NCBI GenBank assembly: GCA_905182985.1
Contig: CAJJDN010000085.1
Coordinates: 317,296-381,295 of the forward strand
Source: Paramecium sonneborni
Taxonomy: Eukaryota; Ciliophora; Oligohymenophorea; Peniculida; Parameciidae
Length of the DNA: 64,000 bases
Direction of reading: 5' to 3'
Numbering within the stretch: position 1 is the stretch's first letter; each line of letters begins with the position of its first letter. A model generated the notes under the pieces. It saw only the letters and a program-made list of their open reading frames with translations, made no database searches and was not told the DNA's origin. Below are positions 11,066 to 21,219 of the stretch, piece after piece. The position numbers were made by a program, and so were the translations under genes.

Positions 11066-13121
11066 ATGTCAGATTATTAGAAGAATAAATTAAATTAAAA
11101 TATGCATTAAGAATTGATTAAAGAGAAGTGATAATAAATTTTAAATAGTTCTTCTATAATATATTTTTAATTTATTTTTATGTTTTTGGCAATAAATGGT
11201 TCTGCTTTTCCAATAAGAAATGAATTTAGATTACCTAAACTGAGAGGATAGAAGGGTAGATATCAAAATTGTTATATTTTATAAAAGGTCTTCGATAATC
11301 GAAGTCTCGGTTGCAAGAATAACCAGACTCTCCAGATAGATCAAGTAAATGTTTGACCAAGCCCTGTACTCTACTAAAATATTAAGTACCTGGTTCTATG
11401 ATTTTGATTGCCAGATCTATGAAGTTTTCAAAAGACTAGTTCACTCATAGACAACGAGAAAAGTAAGAAGTTATTCCTGAAATTTTGGATGGATATAAAT
11501 ATTCATTAGGGTAAGGAAATAATCATGAATTGGTACAGAGAATCATGGATGGAAGAACTGAATGGCATCTATGTAAAGAAAGTAATTCAATGAGTATAAA
11601 TTTCAGATGGTAATAAACTAATAGAGGATATAAATATGATAGACTGATAGCAAATAGTTAATACAAATAATGTGTAAATCACTTTGAGTAACATTTTGAA
11701 ATCTCTAATAAATAATATCTATTTAGAAATCTAAGCTAATTATGCGAAGTATTATCTATATTTATAACCTTTAGAATAGCAAATAAAATGTTTTTGATTT
11801 TGTTCCTGTAACTTTTGTTTTAGATTTCAATGATGAATCTATAGATTCTTAATTTACATAATTTATAAAATTTTTTGATAAATTTGCTCCTAAAGATAAA
11901 AAAGTAGAATAGTTGCCAAAAAAGTTACAAGAGTTTAAAAAAAAATTAAAAGTACTTTGAATTAAATATAAATAATAGATACAGAGTACTCCATAATTGG
12001 ATAAGAAATTACATCCTATACCTTAGAAGATACCAAAATGTTAAGAAGGAGATCAATATCTTTGGTTACTTAAACCTACATTCTTAAATAGAGGTAGAGG
12101 AATTCATGTAGTAAACGATATTGAAGTGATAATTTAATTAATAAGTGAATTATAATTTGGATCTGCTGAAGATTTGGAAGAATAAAAGAAAAAAAATGCA
12201 ATAAAAGCAAATTCATTTGTAATTTAGAAATATATTGAACATCCATTTCTCATTAACAATAGAAAATTTGATATAAGAGTTTGGGTTTTAGTAACAATGG
12301 ATATGAATTGTTATTTCTTTAAGGAAGGATATATTAGAACTTCAAGTGAAAATTTTACTACTGATAATGTGCAGAATTAATTTATTCATTTAACTAATAA
12401 TGCTATTCAAAAATATAGTGATAAATATGGAGAATTTGAAGATGGAAATCAATTATCATTTGATGATTTTTAAAATTATTTAAATGAATAAGGATTTAAG
12501 GTTGATTTTTATGGAACTCATGTAACTAAAATGAAATAACTTGTATGGTCATCTTTATAGTCAGTCAAAAGAAAATTGAATCTATAATAAAGAAGATATT
12601 GTATGGAAATATTTGGATATGATTTTATTATTGATGATGATTTTAAAACTTGGCTTATAGAAGTTAATACTAATCCATGTATTGAGGAATCAAGCAGCAT
12701 TCTATAATAGTTGCTTCCAAGAATGCTAGGTAAATTACTTAATCACAATTTTATTGTTAGATGATGCCTTTAAATTGACTATAGATACTATCTTTCCACC
12801 TAAATATTAAGATGATGAACCAAGTGATTCTAAATACCCTGTTAAAAAATATCCAAACAATGAAAATCTTTGGTAATTTATTTTATCATTTTTAGGGAAC
12901 CACTTGGATGTTTAGAATCTCCAAAATAATAGACAAAAGCTAATCTTATGTAGCAATAACAAATACTATATTAGTAAATGTATTACTAAAATTAATAATA
13001 ATAATTGTAACAACAAATGTAATAATAATATCAGCAATCTAATAGTTAACACCATAATTAGTTGCCATATTATCTACAACCTCTTACACCTTAATCAACA
13101 TCATAATTTTAATCAATTTGA
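11066..13121 (+). CDS. tubulin tyrosine ligase-like (TTLL) enzyme, probable polyglutamylase or polyglycylase
   Basis: ATG 11066 (MSDYQKNKLNQNMH), TGA 13119-13121, with several introns including a 32-nt one near 11,250. TTL-domain segments in order: YKYDRLIANSQYKQCVNHFE, GDQYLWLLKPTFLNRGRGI (ATP-grasp region), RKFDIRVWVLVTM, QFIHLTNNAIQKY, and FIIDDDFKTWLIEVNTNPC with the metal-binding Glu/Asn. Such enzymes add Glu (or Gly) chains to tubulin tails in cilia and cortical microtubules. The C-terminus is a long Gln-rich run with no domain. Substrate specificity cannot be read from sequence by eye. Confidence 0.85.
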
Positions 13122-13148
13122 ATATATATCTATATATATTAATAATAT

Positions 13149-13433
13149 ATGTTATATAAATATATTAAAATACTTATCATTTTCCTTTTGACTATTATTG
13201 GATTAGGATTTAGGCTTCTATTTCAATTTCCAAAAACTATTATTTAGAAGCTATAAAGAAATTTAGTTAGCATGTTTAATTCCTTTATTGAATTATTATA
13301 CAACATGTTAAATGTTCTTAAAGGAGAACGCGTTCTTGTCATAGATTTTGGAGCATTATATAAAACCATTGGATTATGGAAAGATGAAGAAGAGGAAGAT
13401 GATAATTCTAACCTCATAACTAAGCATTATTGA
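13149..13433 (+). CDS. small one-helix membrane protein
   Basis: 94 aa, no intron, ATG 13149 to TGA 13431-13433, 27 bp after the TTLL stop. One hydrophobic segment near the N-terminus (YIKILIIFLLTIIGLGFRLL) is followed by a soluble part and an acidic tail (KDEEEEDDNSN). It could be a signal-anchored single-pass protein. No family recognised. Confidence 0.55.
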
Positions 13434-13449
13434 ATAAATCAATATAATA

Positions 13450-14340
13450 AATAACCTCACATATTACTATTAAAATAATCTAATCAAAAAGTTATATGAT
13501 CGTCTTATGTTAAGTTTTGCTTTGAAATAATTACAAATTTTTACCTCATTACCTACACCAAATTATTCATAAGGCTTTTTTTCATTTATTATTCAACTAA
13601 ATTTCAAATTACAAAATTCTTATTTCAGATTTAATTATCTTTTTGTAGATTATAAATTTAAATAATCAGCATTTATAAATACCACATCTAAATTTGATAT
13701 GCTAATTCAAAATTATATCTGGCTTTTTTCCATTACAACCTCTAATAATATTCATTACTTCATTGTTAATATTCATTTAGTCTTGTAATATTGAAGTTAA
13801 ATTAAGTTAATTTCGTAAATTATTTCTGATCTAAAATTATATTCTTTTATTTTAATTTTTTAGTTTTATTTTCAAGACTAAATCTTTAATGTTCAAAGTT
13901 TATCTTTAAATATTATTTTCTTTTAAAATTTAGAATCCTGAATAAACTTATTACTAAAATTACCAATTTTAGTTAATAATTATTATCAGCTTTAGGTAAC
14001 TATTTAATTAAGTGGAGCTTTAATTGTAAAGGTAAAACAATTTGATAAATTGGTTTGAGATAATAAATTTCATTTGCCTTTTTATATTTTTAATTATGCT
14101 TTATTTGACTGCTAAGACCTATTGAGTCTCATCTTTTTATTTAATATTTAAAATTATATTAATTTTAAAAATTGCTAAATCCAAGGATGTCACTTAAATG
14201 ATAAATAGATTTTATTTTCTAATCGTTTAAAATTGTTTATTATCATAATTATTTTATAGAATATCATTAAATTTGCTTGTTGAATACATTTAAACTTTAC
14301 ATTTTGAATATATTATTTTAAGAAAGAAACATGATTATAG
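13450..14340 (-). other. AT-rich stretch with several minus-strand coding-like frames
   Basis: Minus-strand pieces such as ISISNLDVVFINADYLNLQS, NNEVMNIIRGCNGKKPDI and KPYEQFGVGNEVKICNYF read like protein but lie in different frames. TGA codons fall between them, and I could not find introns that join them. Either an unresolved multi-exon gene or a decaying one. Confidence 0.3.
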
Positions 14341-14473
14341 AGTTAAAAAACTTTAAAAAAGGGTATATCAATTTTTTTTACTATAATAAAAAAATCAAAT
14401 TAAAAAATAAAATACATAAAATAAATACCATAATGATTTTTAAATTATTATTTTATCAATTTTATTTAAATAA

Positions 14474-15035
14474 TCAATCATCGCCTGTGTTTTGAAATGT
14501 GATAAAATTTATTAAATTGTCTTTAATAGCACCTGGAAATAAATTATGCTTGACTTCATTATTATTCACTGCTGAAAGAACAATTACTGCAATCTTTTAA
14601 TTTTGATTATTAAATATTAATATACCTTTACTATCATATTTATCATAGCAGTTATTATGACTGTGGAATGCAAAATAGAATCTATTTTAGTATCTAAAAT
14701 TTTGAATCGGCTCCATGACATATGCCAGTACAAAGCATAGACAAAATCAATAATGAAAGAAAACAACAATAGATAGATTATCCTAGTATGAAACTATGTT
14801 AGAATGGAATTTGCACTTTCTAGAATTCCCACAAAAATGCAGCAAATATAAAGAGAGGCAGATTGTAATCAGCTCTTCCAAATGAACTGATGAGCGACGT
14901 CATAATTCCAAATATTAGCACTTTCTATACTAACTACCACCTAAATTTCTCATTAAATAATCTACTAGGTTGGTTCAGACATCTTTGATATTTTTATTTA
15001 TATTTTAAAAATAACTATTAAATATCAATTGCCAT
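14474..15035 (-). CDS. AGTRAP-like four-helix membrane protein
   Basis: ATG 15035 (MAIDIQQLFLKYKQKYQRC), TGA 14474-14476. Two introns of 23 and 32 nt give 168 aa, an exact multiple of three. Hydrophobic segments: WQLVQKVLIFGIMTSLISSF, LPLFIFAAFLWEF, IIYLLLFSFIIDFVYALYW and VIITAMINMIVKIAVIVLSA. The third helix carries the FIIDFVY pattern, with polar ends, seen in AT1-receptor-associated proteins (AGTRAP), whose role outside animals is unclear. The family match is by layout and that helix only. Confidence 0.5.
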
Positions 15036-15140
15036 ATATTCATTAATTAGTAATATTTTATATCTCTTTAAATCTCCATTAAATTTATTGTAAAACAATA
15101 AAAAATATCGAATAATAATTATTAAGCAATTTGTAAAAAT

Positions 15141-16625
15141 ATGAGTCTAAATTTCTTAATATAAAATTTAATGATTGTGAAGTAAAAAAGAGAAATTTTT
15201 CATGTATAGTTAAGAAGAAATTAAAGAGAACAAATTTTTTCAAAAAAAAGAGTCTTAGAAGTACCAAATTAATAATATGTGACTTCAGAATAAGCAATTC
15301 TTTTTCTAAAAGGAGCAGTGTCGAATCAAATAAATTTATAGGAGATGTTTTCAGAATTACATCAATTATTACCAAAATATAGTGAATTACACTTGAAAAC
15401 ATTGCCTTATATAATTTAAGGAGTTAGGAAATATTTAGAGGTTAATGAGTAATCTTTACTTTAAATGAATGAAGAAGATCTAGAAATATCTGAATATACA
15501 ATACTAGAAATACTTTCATATTTAGTTTCATTGACTTATTACATAAAAGTGGAATTTGATTTGGAAAATTTATTAGATATGTTAATAGCAATATTTAAGT
15601 CAACTGATGAGTTCAGAATGATTGAAAGATTATGTTAAATATTTTAAAATCTTCTTGTTGACTTTGATTATACTTCATCATATTTACTTAAGTGTGATAT
15701 TGTAACATAATTGGCAAACAAATTTTTAGATTGTAATATAAGTTATGATTTAAATCGTCTTGCTCCTATGTTTAGAGTATTATAATAATTAGATGAAATT
15801 AGTTATAATGAATTCAATTAAATTCATCCATTATTACATAGATTATAAAATGAATTCAAGGTTGATTCCTCAAAATATTGTGAAATTATTGAAGGTTTTT
15901 TTGCTTTTTTAGTAAAATGTACAAATTCATCAAACAATTAGAACGAGTCACAAAACTATTAATAGCTTTAGCTATTTAATAAATTATTTGAATTTTAATA
16001 TGTAAATTGGTCAGTAAGTTTATTGTTTAAGTACAAGAATTAAAAAAATATAGTAACAGTTATATATTAATTTCTTCACAACCTTAGTTTAGAATCTTGT
16101 GGAAAGAATTTAATTTCTTAAGGAGTTTTAACAGCAATATTTGAACATTTATCAGATTAGATTGCTTCTTAAAAGCAACTCTATACAATATTAACAAATT
16201 TAATAGTAGATGATTTAGAAAGTGTCTTGAAAAGTGGAATTTTTAAAAAAGTTCATTCGCATTTTGAATAAGGATTTCCTAGTGCTGACTATATAAATGA
16301 GTTAATGTATAGCATCACTAATTCTTTTTATATAGCTAATGAGAATTAAATAATAGAATTAATATAATTAGGATTAGCAGATTGTTTAGTTTTATATATT
16401 AGTTAATAGCCAATGGAGCTTTTAAATATAGAATTATGCAGTGCAATATTTTAAGCAATACATTCAGTTTTTTTAAAGTAACCTCAGAGATCGATACACA
16501 GTTTAAAAAATAAACTCAAACAAGATTCTAAATTTCTTGGAAGAAGTAGCTAAATTTATGAAATAAGTAAAAATGATGATTAAGAATATGAAGAAATGTG
16601 GAAATATTTGACTTAAATGGATTGA
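15141..16625 (+). CDS. importin-alpha-like armadillo protein
   Basis: Single uninterrupted frame of 494 aa, ATG 15141 (MSLNFLIQNLM) to TGA 16623-16625. The N-terminal region has a basic stretch, VQLRRNQREQIFSKKRVLEV, like the importin-beta-binding region of importin alpha. It is followed by alpha-helical repeats with armadillo-type spacing (EYTILEILSYLVSLTYYIKV, SLESCGKNLISQGVLTAIFE, QLYTILTNLIVDDLESVLKS). Importin alpha carries nuclear-localisation cargo into the nucleus. The Trp/Asn array expected on the NLS groove is weak here, so a divergent member or other ARM protein is possible. Confidence 0.6.
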
Positions 16626-16781
16626 TATTTATTAAATTGAATTACTCTTTTATTTTTATAATTATAAATCCTTACAATAAATATAGTTTAAAGTGATACA
16701 AATCATGTACTCAAAAGATAGCAAATATTTAATTACAATAAATACAATTTGAAAATAAGTTCAAAATTTAAAATTAATTCT

Positions 16782-17774
16782 TCAACTTTTTTTAGTTTTT
16801 TTTTTTGCCACTATTACTTCCGTTGATTGCTTAGAAAAAAAATGTTATTAAGAACTTGCTTAAGCCTTATCAACTTAACTTCCTGATTTAGTAGATTTTC
16901 TTTTGACTTAATCAATTTTAGGTGTGTTCTATATATTTACCCTACTATTTTTATTATTATTATTATTATTGTTATTAGTGATATTATTATTAGTAGTTGT
17001 AATATTAGGATTTGAATTATTTGGTATACTAACCTAAGCATTAGATTAATTATTTGATAAAAGATCTTTTGTTTAATTTATACCAGTATTATAGAATAGT
17101 TTACTTTTCATACCATCATGTATTTATTTCATATCTTCTCCTAAAGCATCAGCTAATTATTTAGATATTTCACTTATGTTTGCTACAGATTTTTATTCTT
17201 ATTATTATTATTTAGGTTATGTTTGTTCCAACGATTATTTTGGAATAGTTTTTATCATTTCTAAATTTTCTACTTTATCATTACTCTTTTCTTTAAAATT
17301 CTATTCTTATTTTTCACTCAATTCATCAAGTATAGGATCCTAAAAATGTTTTAAAGTAATTTCATTATCATTATTCTCCATCATTTCTAACCATTTATTT
17401 TCTGATGATGCATCTTCTGTTTATTTAGATATTTATTTTTTATCATTTGTTTGTTTTTAATTAACTTGATCTTACCCCAATAATTAGATTCTAATTTTTT
17501 TTATATCTGTATCAATCTATTCAAACCTTTTGTCTAAATCAGTCTTAAAGACAAATAAATCATCTATCTTTATTCAATTTTATTATTACTTCTTAATCTG
17601 CTACCACATAAACAGGCTTTCTTTTGTTCTTATTTTCTTTCAACTCATTAATTTATTATAAAAGAACGGTATTTATATCTTATATTTCATCTATTTTCAC
17701 TTGCTGAAAAATATTTAAATTATTACATATTCTTCTATTTATTTTTCTATTTCTTTTGAAGCTCCACATCCCAT
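16782..17774 (-). CDS. N-myristoyl-type Gln/Asn-rich protein (MGCGASK)
   Basis: ATG 17774, TGA 16782-16784, introns of 23 and 22 nt, 315 aa (exact multiple of three). The start MGCGASKEIEKQ is a near-ideal dual acylation signal: Gly2 for myristate, Cys3 for palmitate, Ser6. Then a coiled stretch (FKTDLDKRFEQIDTDIKKI), low-complexity Gln/Asn/Ser/Thr segments including a long Asn run, and a basic tail (VAKKKTKKS). Membrane-tethered scaffold is a reasonable guess; there is no catalytic domain. Confidence 0.7.
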
Positions 17775-17800
17775 TTTTTATAAAAATAAATCAATTGAAA

Positions 17801-18400
17801 TCAATAAATCAATAAATCAATTTAATATATAAAATCAATTGACAAAATGAGTATTTGTAAATCAAAGCATATTTCCTTAATATTATTATAAATTATTTTT
17901 TGATGAATATTATTATCTGTTAAAAGATTAATTATAAACAAAAGTTTTGATTTGATTACTAAATTTTTAAGAAAATATTAAAATATACTCACTAATTATT
18001 ATTCTTGATAATCTTTAAGATAAATATTTTTAAAAAGTCCAAAAATTTATTTGGCAACTGCATGATTAGTTATTACAATTTATCCAAAATTACTTTTTGT
18101 GTTTATTACTAAATTTTTGTTTATGTATCTGCTTACAATACTAGAAATCTGGTCATTTAGTGATAGAAAATTAAATTTTTATTTGATACTTTTAGGCTTT
18201 TAAATCATATCATCAAAGAGATTTAATTTTATATGGACTTTTTAAATTTATTCTAACTTTATATCATTTTAATTGTTATCAAATTTTAATATATAAACTG
18301 CTTTTTTTATAAACTCTAATTCTATGGATAATCATATAGGCTTGATAATCTACTTTATGAATTAATTGATTCAAATTAACTTACGTGTATAATTAATCAA
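17801..18400 (-). CDS. hypothetical protein, 5' end uncertain
   Basis: The frame ends at TGA 17801-17803 and reads upstream without break for about 175 codons (LEFIKKAVYILKFDNNQ, FNFLSLNDQISSIVSRYINK, VITNHAVAKQIFGLFKNIYL). A probable 32-nt intron lies near 18,330. No start was fixed. It resembles no family I know. Confidence 0.45.
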
Positions 18401-18464
18401 ATTTATCAAGGCAATTTATAAAAATGTAAACAAATTTTATAACAATAATAATTACATAATTACT

Positions 18465-18514
18465 TTCTTTTTAATTTATTAAATATGACTTCTTTTTAAT
18501 TTATTAAATATGAC
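18465..18514. repeat. perfect tandem duplication, 2 x 25 bp
   Basis: The 25-mer beginning TTCTTTTTAATTTATTAAAT occurs twice in a row (18465-18489 and 18490-18514) in the intergenic gap upstream of the RING gene. A recent slippage or repair duplication. Confidence 0.9.
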
Positions 18515-18675
18515 ATAGAAAATGCCTTGATCTTCTTTTTCGAATTTTAAAGATATGAAACATTTAGTTTAGTATTTAAATTTCCTTTATAATAAATTTT
18601 TGTTTAATTAAAATAGTGAAAGTGGATTGGTTTTAGATATTTATAATTTTAGCAAATTAAATAATTATATATATA

Positions 18676-19568
18676 ATGAAAGTAGTTCAAAATCCAACTC
18701 AATATTTTTTTGAGTAATCAAATAATCCACCAGGTGAATATTTGCCAAAAATAAATGAATTTCTTAGTAAGTTGTTGAATCAAAAGCAATGTATTTTATG
18801 CAAGAATGATTATAATATGAAAGACAGGTTACCAAGAATATTAATTCATTGTGGTCATACAATATGCACCGCATGTCTAACTAACTTCTTTAGGTAGTGA
18901 ATGAAAATATGTAAAATGATAGAAATCGAAGAGTTAGATGTCCATTGTGTTTAAAATTGATAAAACATCTGGATTCAGTAGATAAATTGCCTGTAAAATA
19001 ATTGTTAATGTTTTTAGATAAATCACACAATATTTAAAAGAATGTCAGAAGATATAAACAATAAAAGTAAATAACATGGAGGAACAGAAGTTATAGATTC
19101 ATAATAATATTTATTTTCACAATTTTAATAATCAGCTTTGTAGTAATAGAAAGCAAGATAATAATAATAAAACACATATCCATAGGTTGATCCTGATTCA
19201 GGTTTAGAATATTGTGAATTTCATAATGATAGAATAAAACATTTTTTTTGTATGAAACACAAAGTAACTTGTTGTAGAATTTGTTCTGAAATGATACATT
19301 AAAAGAAGGTATTTAAATTTTATAATTAGGATTGCATAGTGGTGGATTTATATGAGATTGATGATGTTCCTTAATTTTTGAAGGAGGCTTATTAGTTGAA
19401 TGAAGAGAATAATGATTAATAATAGAATTAAATGAGAAAAGATTTTGACTTCAGGTAGGATTGTGAATAAAGTAAGATTATAGAATAAAATTAGATGATG
19501 GAGAAAACTAGTTTAATGATGATGATTTAGAAGATGAATTTGAAGAGAATAGTATTTAGAGCATTTGA
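18676..19568 (+). CDS. RING-HC and B-box zinc-finger protein (TRIM-like)
   Basis: ATG 18676 (MKVVQNPTQYFFEQSNNP), TGA 19566-19568. Introns of 29, 31, 21 and 23 nt give 262 aa, an exact multiple of three. RING: CILC ... LIHCGHTICTACL ... RCPLC, with all C3HC4 ligands present. A Gln-rich linker follows. The B-box reads LEYCEFHNDRIKHFFCMKHK and ends CCRICSEMIH. The tail is acidic (FNDDDLEDEFEENS). RING plus B-box proteins are usually E3 ubiquitin ligases; the coiled coil that normally follows is short or absent. The 29-nt intron sits inside the RING. Confidence 0.8.
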
Positions 19569-19718
19569 GAATTTTAAAAAATTTATATATATAAATATTA
19601 GCTAAACAATGTTATTTATAATTATTAATTATATAAGAAAGATTTGAATTTGTGTGATTGATTATTAATATAAGGAATAAGAAGAATTGTTGTATATTAT
19701 AAAATTTAATAATATTTA

Positions 19719-20415
19719 ATGGCTCATAAGTTATCTTAAAATTGGGTTTTATGGTATGCTCCTAGAGGTAGAAAGGCAATAGCAGGATCAGATCATTATG
19801 ATGTGAATTTAAAAGAGATAGGAGAATTTAATACAATAGAGGAATTTTACAGTTATTACTGTTTTTTATAGCGACCAAGTGAAGTAAAAAGATTAGTGAT
19901 AAATAGATAGAAATCGATAACAAAATAATGATGTTTAGAAAAGGGCATAAACCAATGTGGGAAGAATGTTTAGATGGTGGAACTTGGATTATTCACTTTA
20001 AAAAGAGAGAAGGTGAATTACTAAATAAAAAATGGGAAGCACTTCTGTTAGGTAATTAAACTAATCTTATTTAAAGCATGTATTGGAGAAGAGTTTGATG
20101 ATGATAATGTAATAGGGGTAGTATTATCAATTAGAGAGAGAAGAAATTTATTAGAGATTTGGTTAAAAGATAGGAAAGAAACTGAAAAAATTAGAATAGG
20201 AGAAAAGTTGAGACTTGCACTTGAAATGGATCCAAATAATCTCACATTCTTTTTTAAGGAGCACAGTAAGAGTTTAAATGTATTTTTTCACTTATGATTA
20301 GGATAAATCAACAATGAAAGGAGCTGAATCATATACTTTTGTTAAAACTCCACTTGAAACACCTCAAGCTGAACCTAAAGTTCATCATCCAGATCTAGAT
20401 TAATTCAAGCTTTGA
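19719..20415 (+). CDS. EIF4E: translation initiation factor eIF4E
   Basis: ATG 19719, TGA 20413-20415. Introns of 23, 25 and 22 nt give 208 aa (exact multiple of three), the usual size. The N-terminus is very short: MAHKLSQNWVLWYAPRG already carries the first conserved Trp pair. EFNTIEEFYSYYCFLQRPSE, MWEECLDGGTWIIHFKK (cap-stacking Trp and nearby acidic residue), NKKWEALL and IRERRNLLEIWLKDRKETEK follow in the expected order. It binds the mRNA 5' cap. The first intron falls between RPSE and IEIDNKIMMFRKGHKPMWEE. Confidence 0.9.
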
Positions 20416-20583
20416 AATATTATATACAATATTTATGGCATTACAAATTTTAATATTTAATCAATTTAATAATCCGATTGAACAGGTATATAAGAGTTCA
20501 AATTGTACGGAATATTTTATATAATATAAATGCTCTTTTTATATTAAGAATAAATCAAAATTTAGAATATCTAATTTTATATC

Positions 20584-21094
20584 ATGCAAATTCAGTCTGA
20601 GTACACATTTAATTTTGATTGGGAGACTGTTGTTAAAGGATTTTGGAGAAAATATCCTTGTAAAGAATTCGATTTTATCAAATTCAATCAAGTCGTCGAT
20701 ATGATGCTTAATGATAATAATACTATGTCTATTAAGAGAATAGTACACTCTATTAAATCTATACTTAGGTCTATGCTCGCAAATTTATGGTTTGGTGCTT
20801 GACTTTAGAAGAGATTACTTTTGACATTGAAAATAGGAGTATGCAGATGCAAACAAAATTATTGAAAGCTTGTAAGTATTATCCAAACCTTTCAGGAGAT
20901 GAATCAATCATTTATAAAGCAATAGACGATTAAAAAACACATTATTCTGTATATAAGCTTAATTTATATAGAAACTATTGTCAAATTTTCATTAAACCTT
21001 TGTTACTAAATTGTTGTCTCAATTCAATAGCTCTTTTAAAAAAGGGATTGAGGTTGTCGAAGCTAGATGTAGAGAACTTTAAAACAATTAATGA
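20584..21094 (+). CDS. PRELI/MSF1-domain protein
   Basis: ATG 20584 (MQIQSEYTFNFDWETVVKGF), TGA 21092-21094. Introns of 26 and 29 nt give 151 aa, an exact multiple of three. The start YTFNFDWETVVKGFWRKYP is the PRELI/slowmo signature, followed by KRIVYARKFMVWCLTLEEITFD and the C-terminal helix SFKKGIEVVEARCREL. Family members move phosphatidic acid or phosphatidylserine across the mitochondrial intermembrane space with TRIAP1. A retained first intron would give a false 72-aa product. Confidence 0.8.
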
Positions 21095-21219
21095 CGATAA
21101 ATAAATTTTTAACTATTAATCAATTATTTATTGTAATATTTATGATGATCAAGAAAAAACTTTAAATCCCTTAAATAAAGGACTCTGAAATCATAGATAG
21201 AAATCAATCAAAAAAACAA

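Noticed and set aside
11066..11340. A reading through the TTLL 5' end as NCYILQKVFDNRSLGCKNN
   Set aside because: This is the retained form of a 32-nt intron; splicing it gives a frame that continues into the TTL domain.
20539..20748. Minus-strand 69-codon frame
   Set aside because: Antisense to the PRELI/MSF1 gene, whose plus-strand exons form an exact-multiple-of-three model with family motifs.
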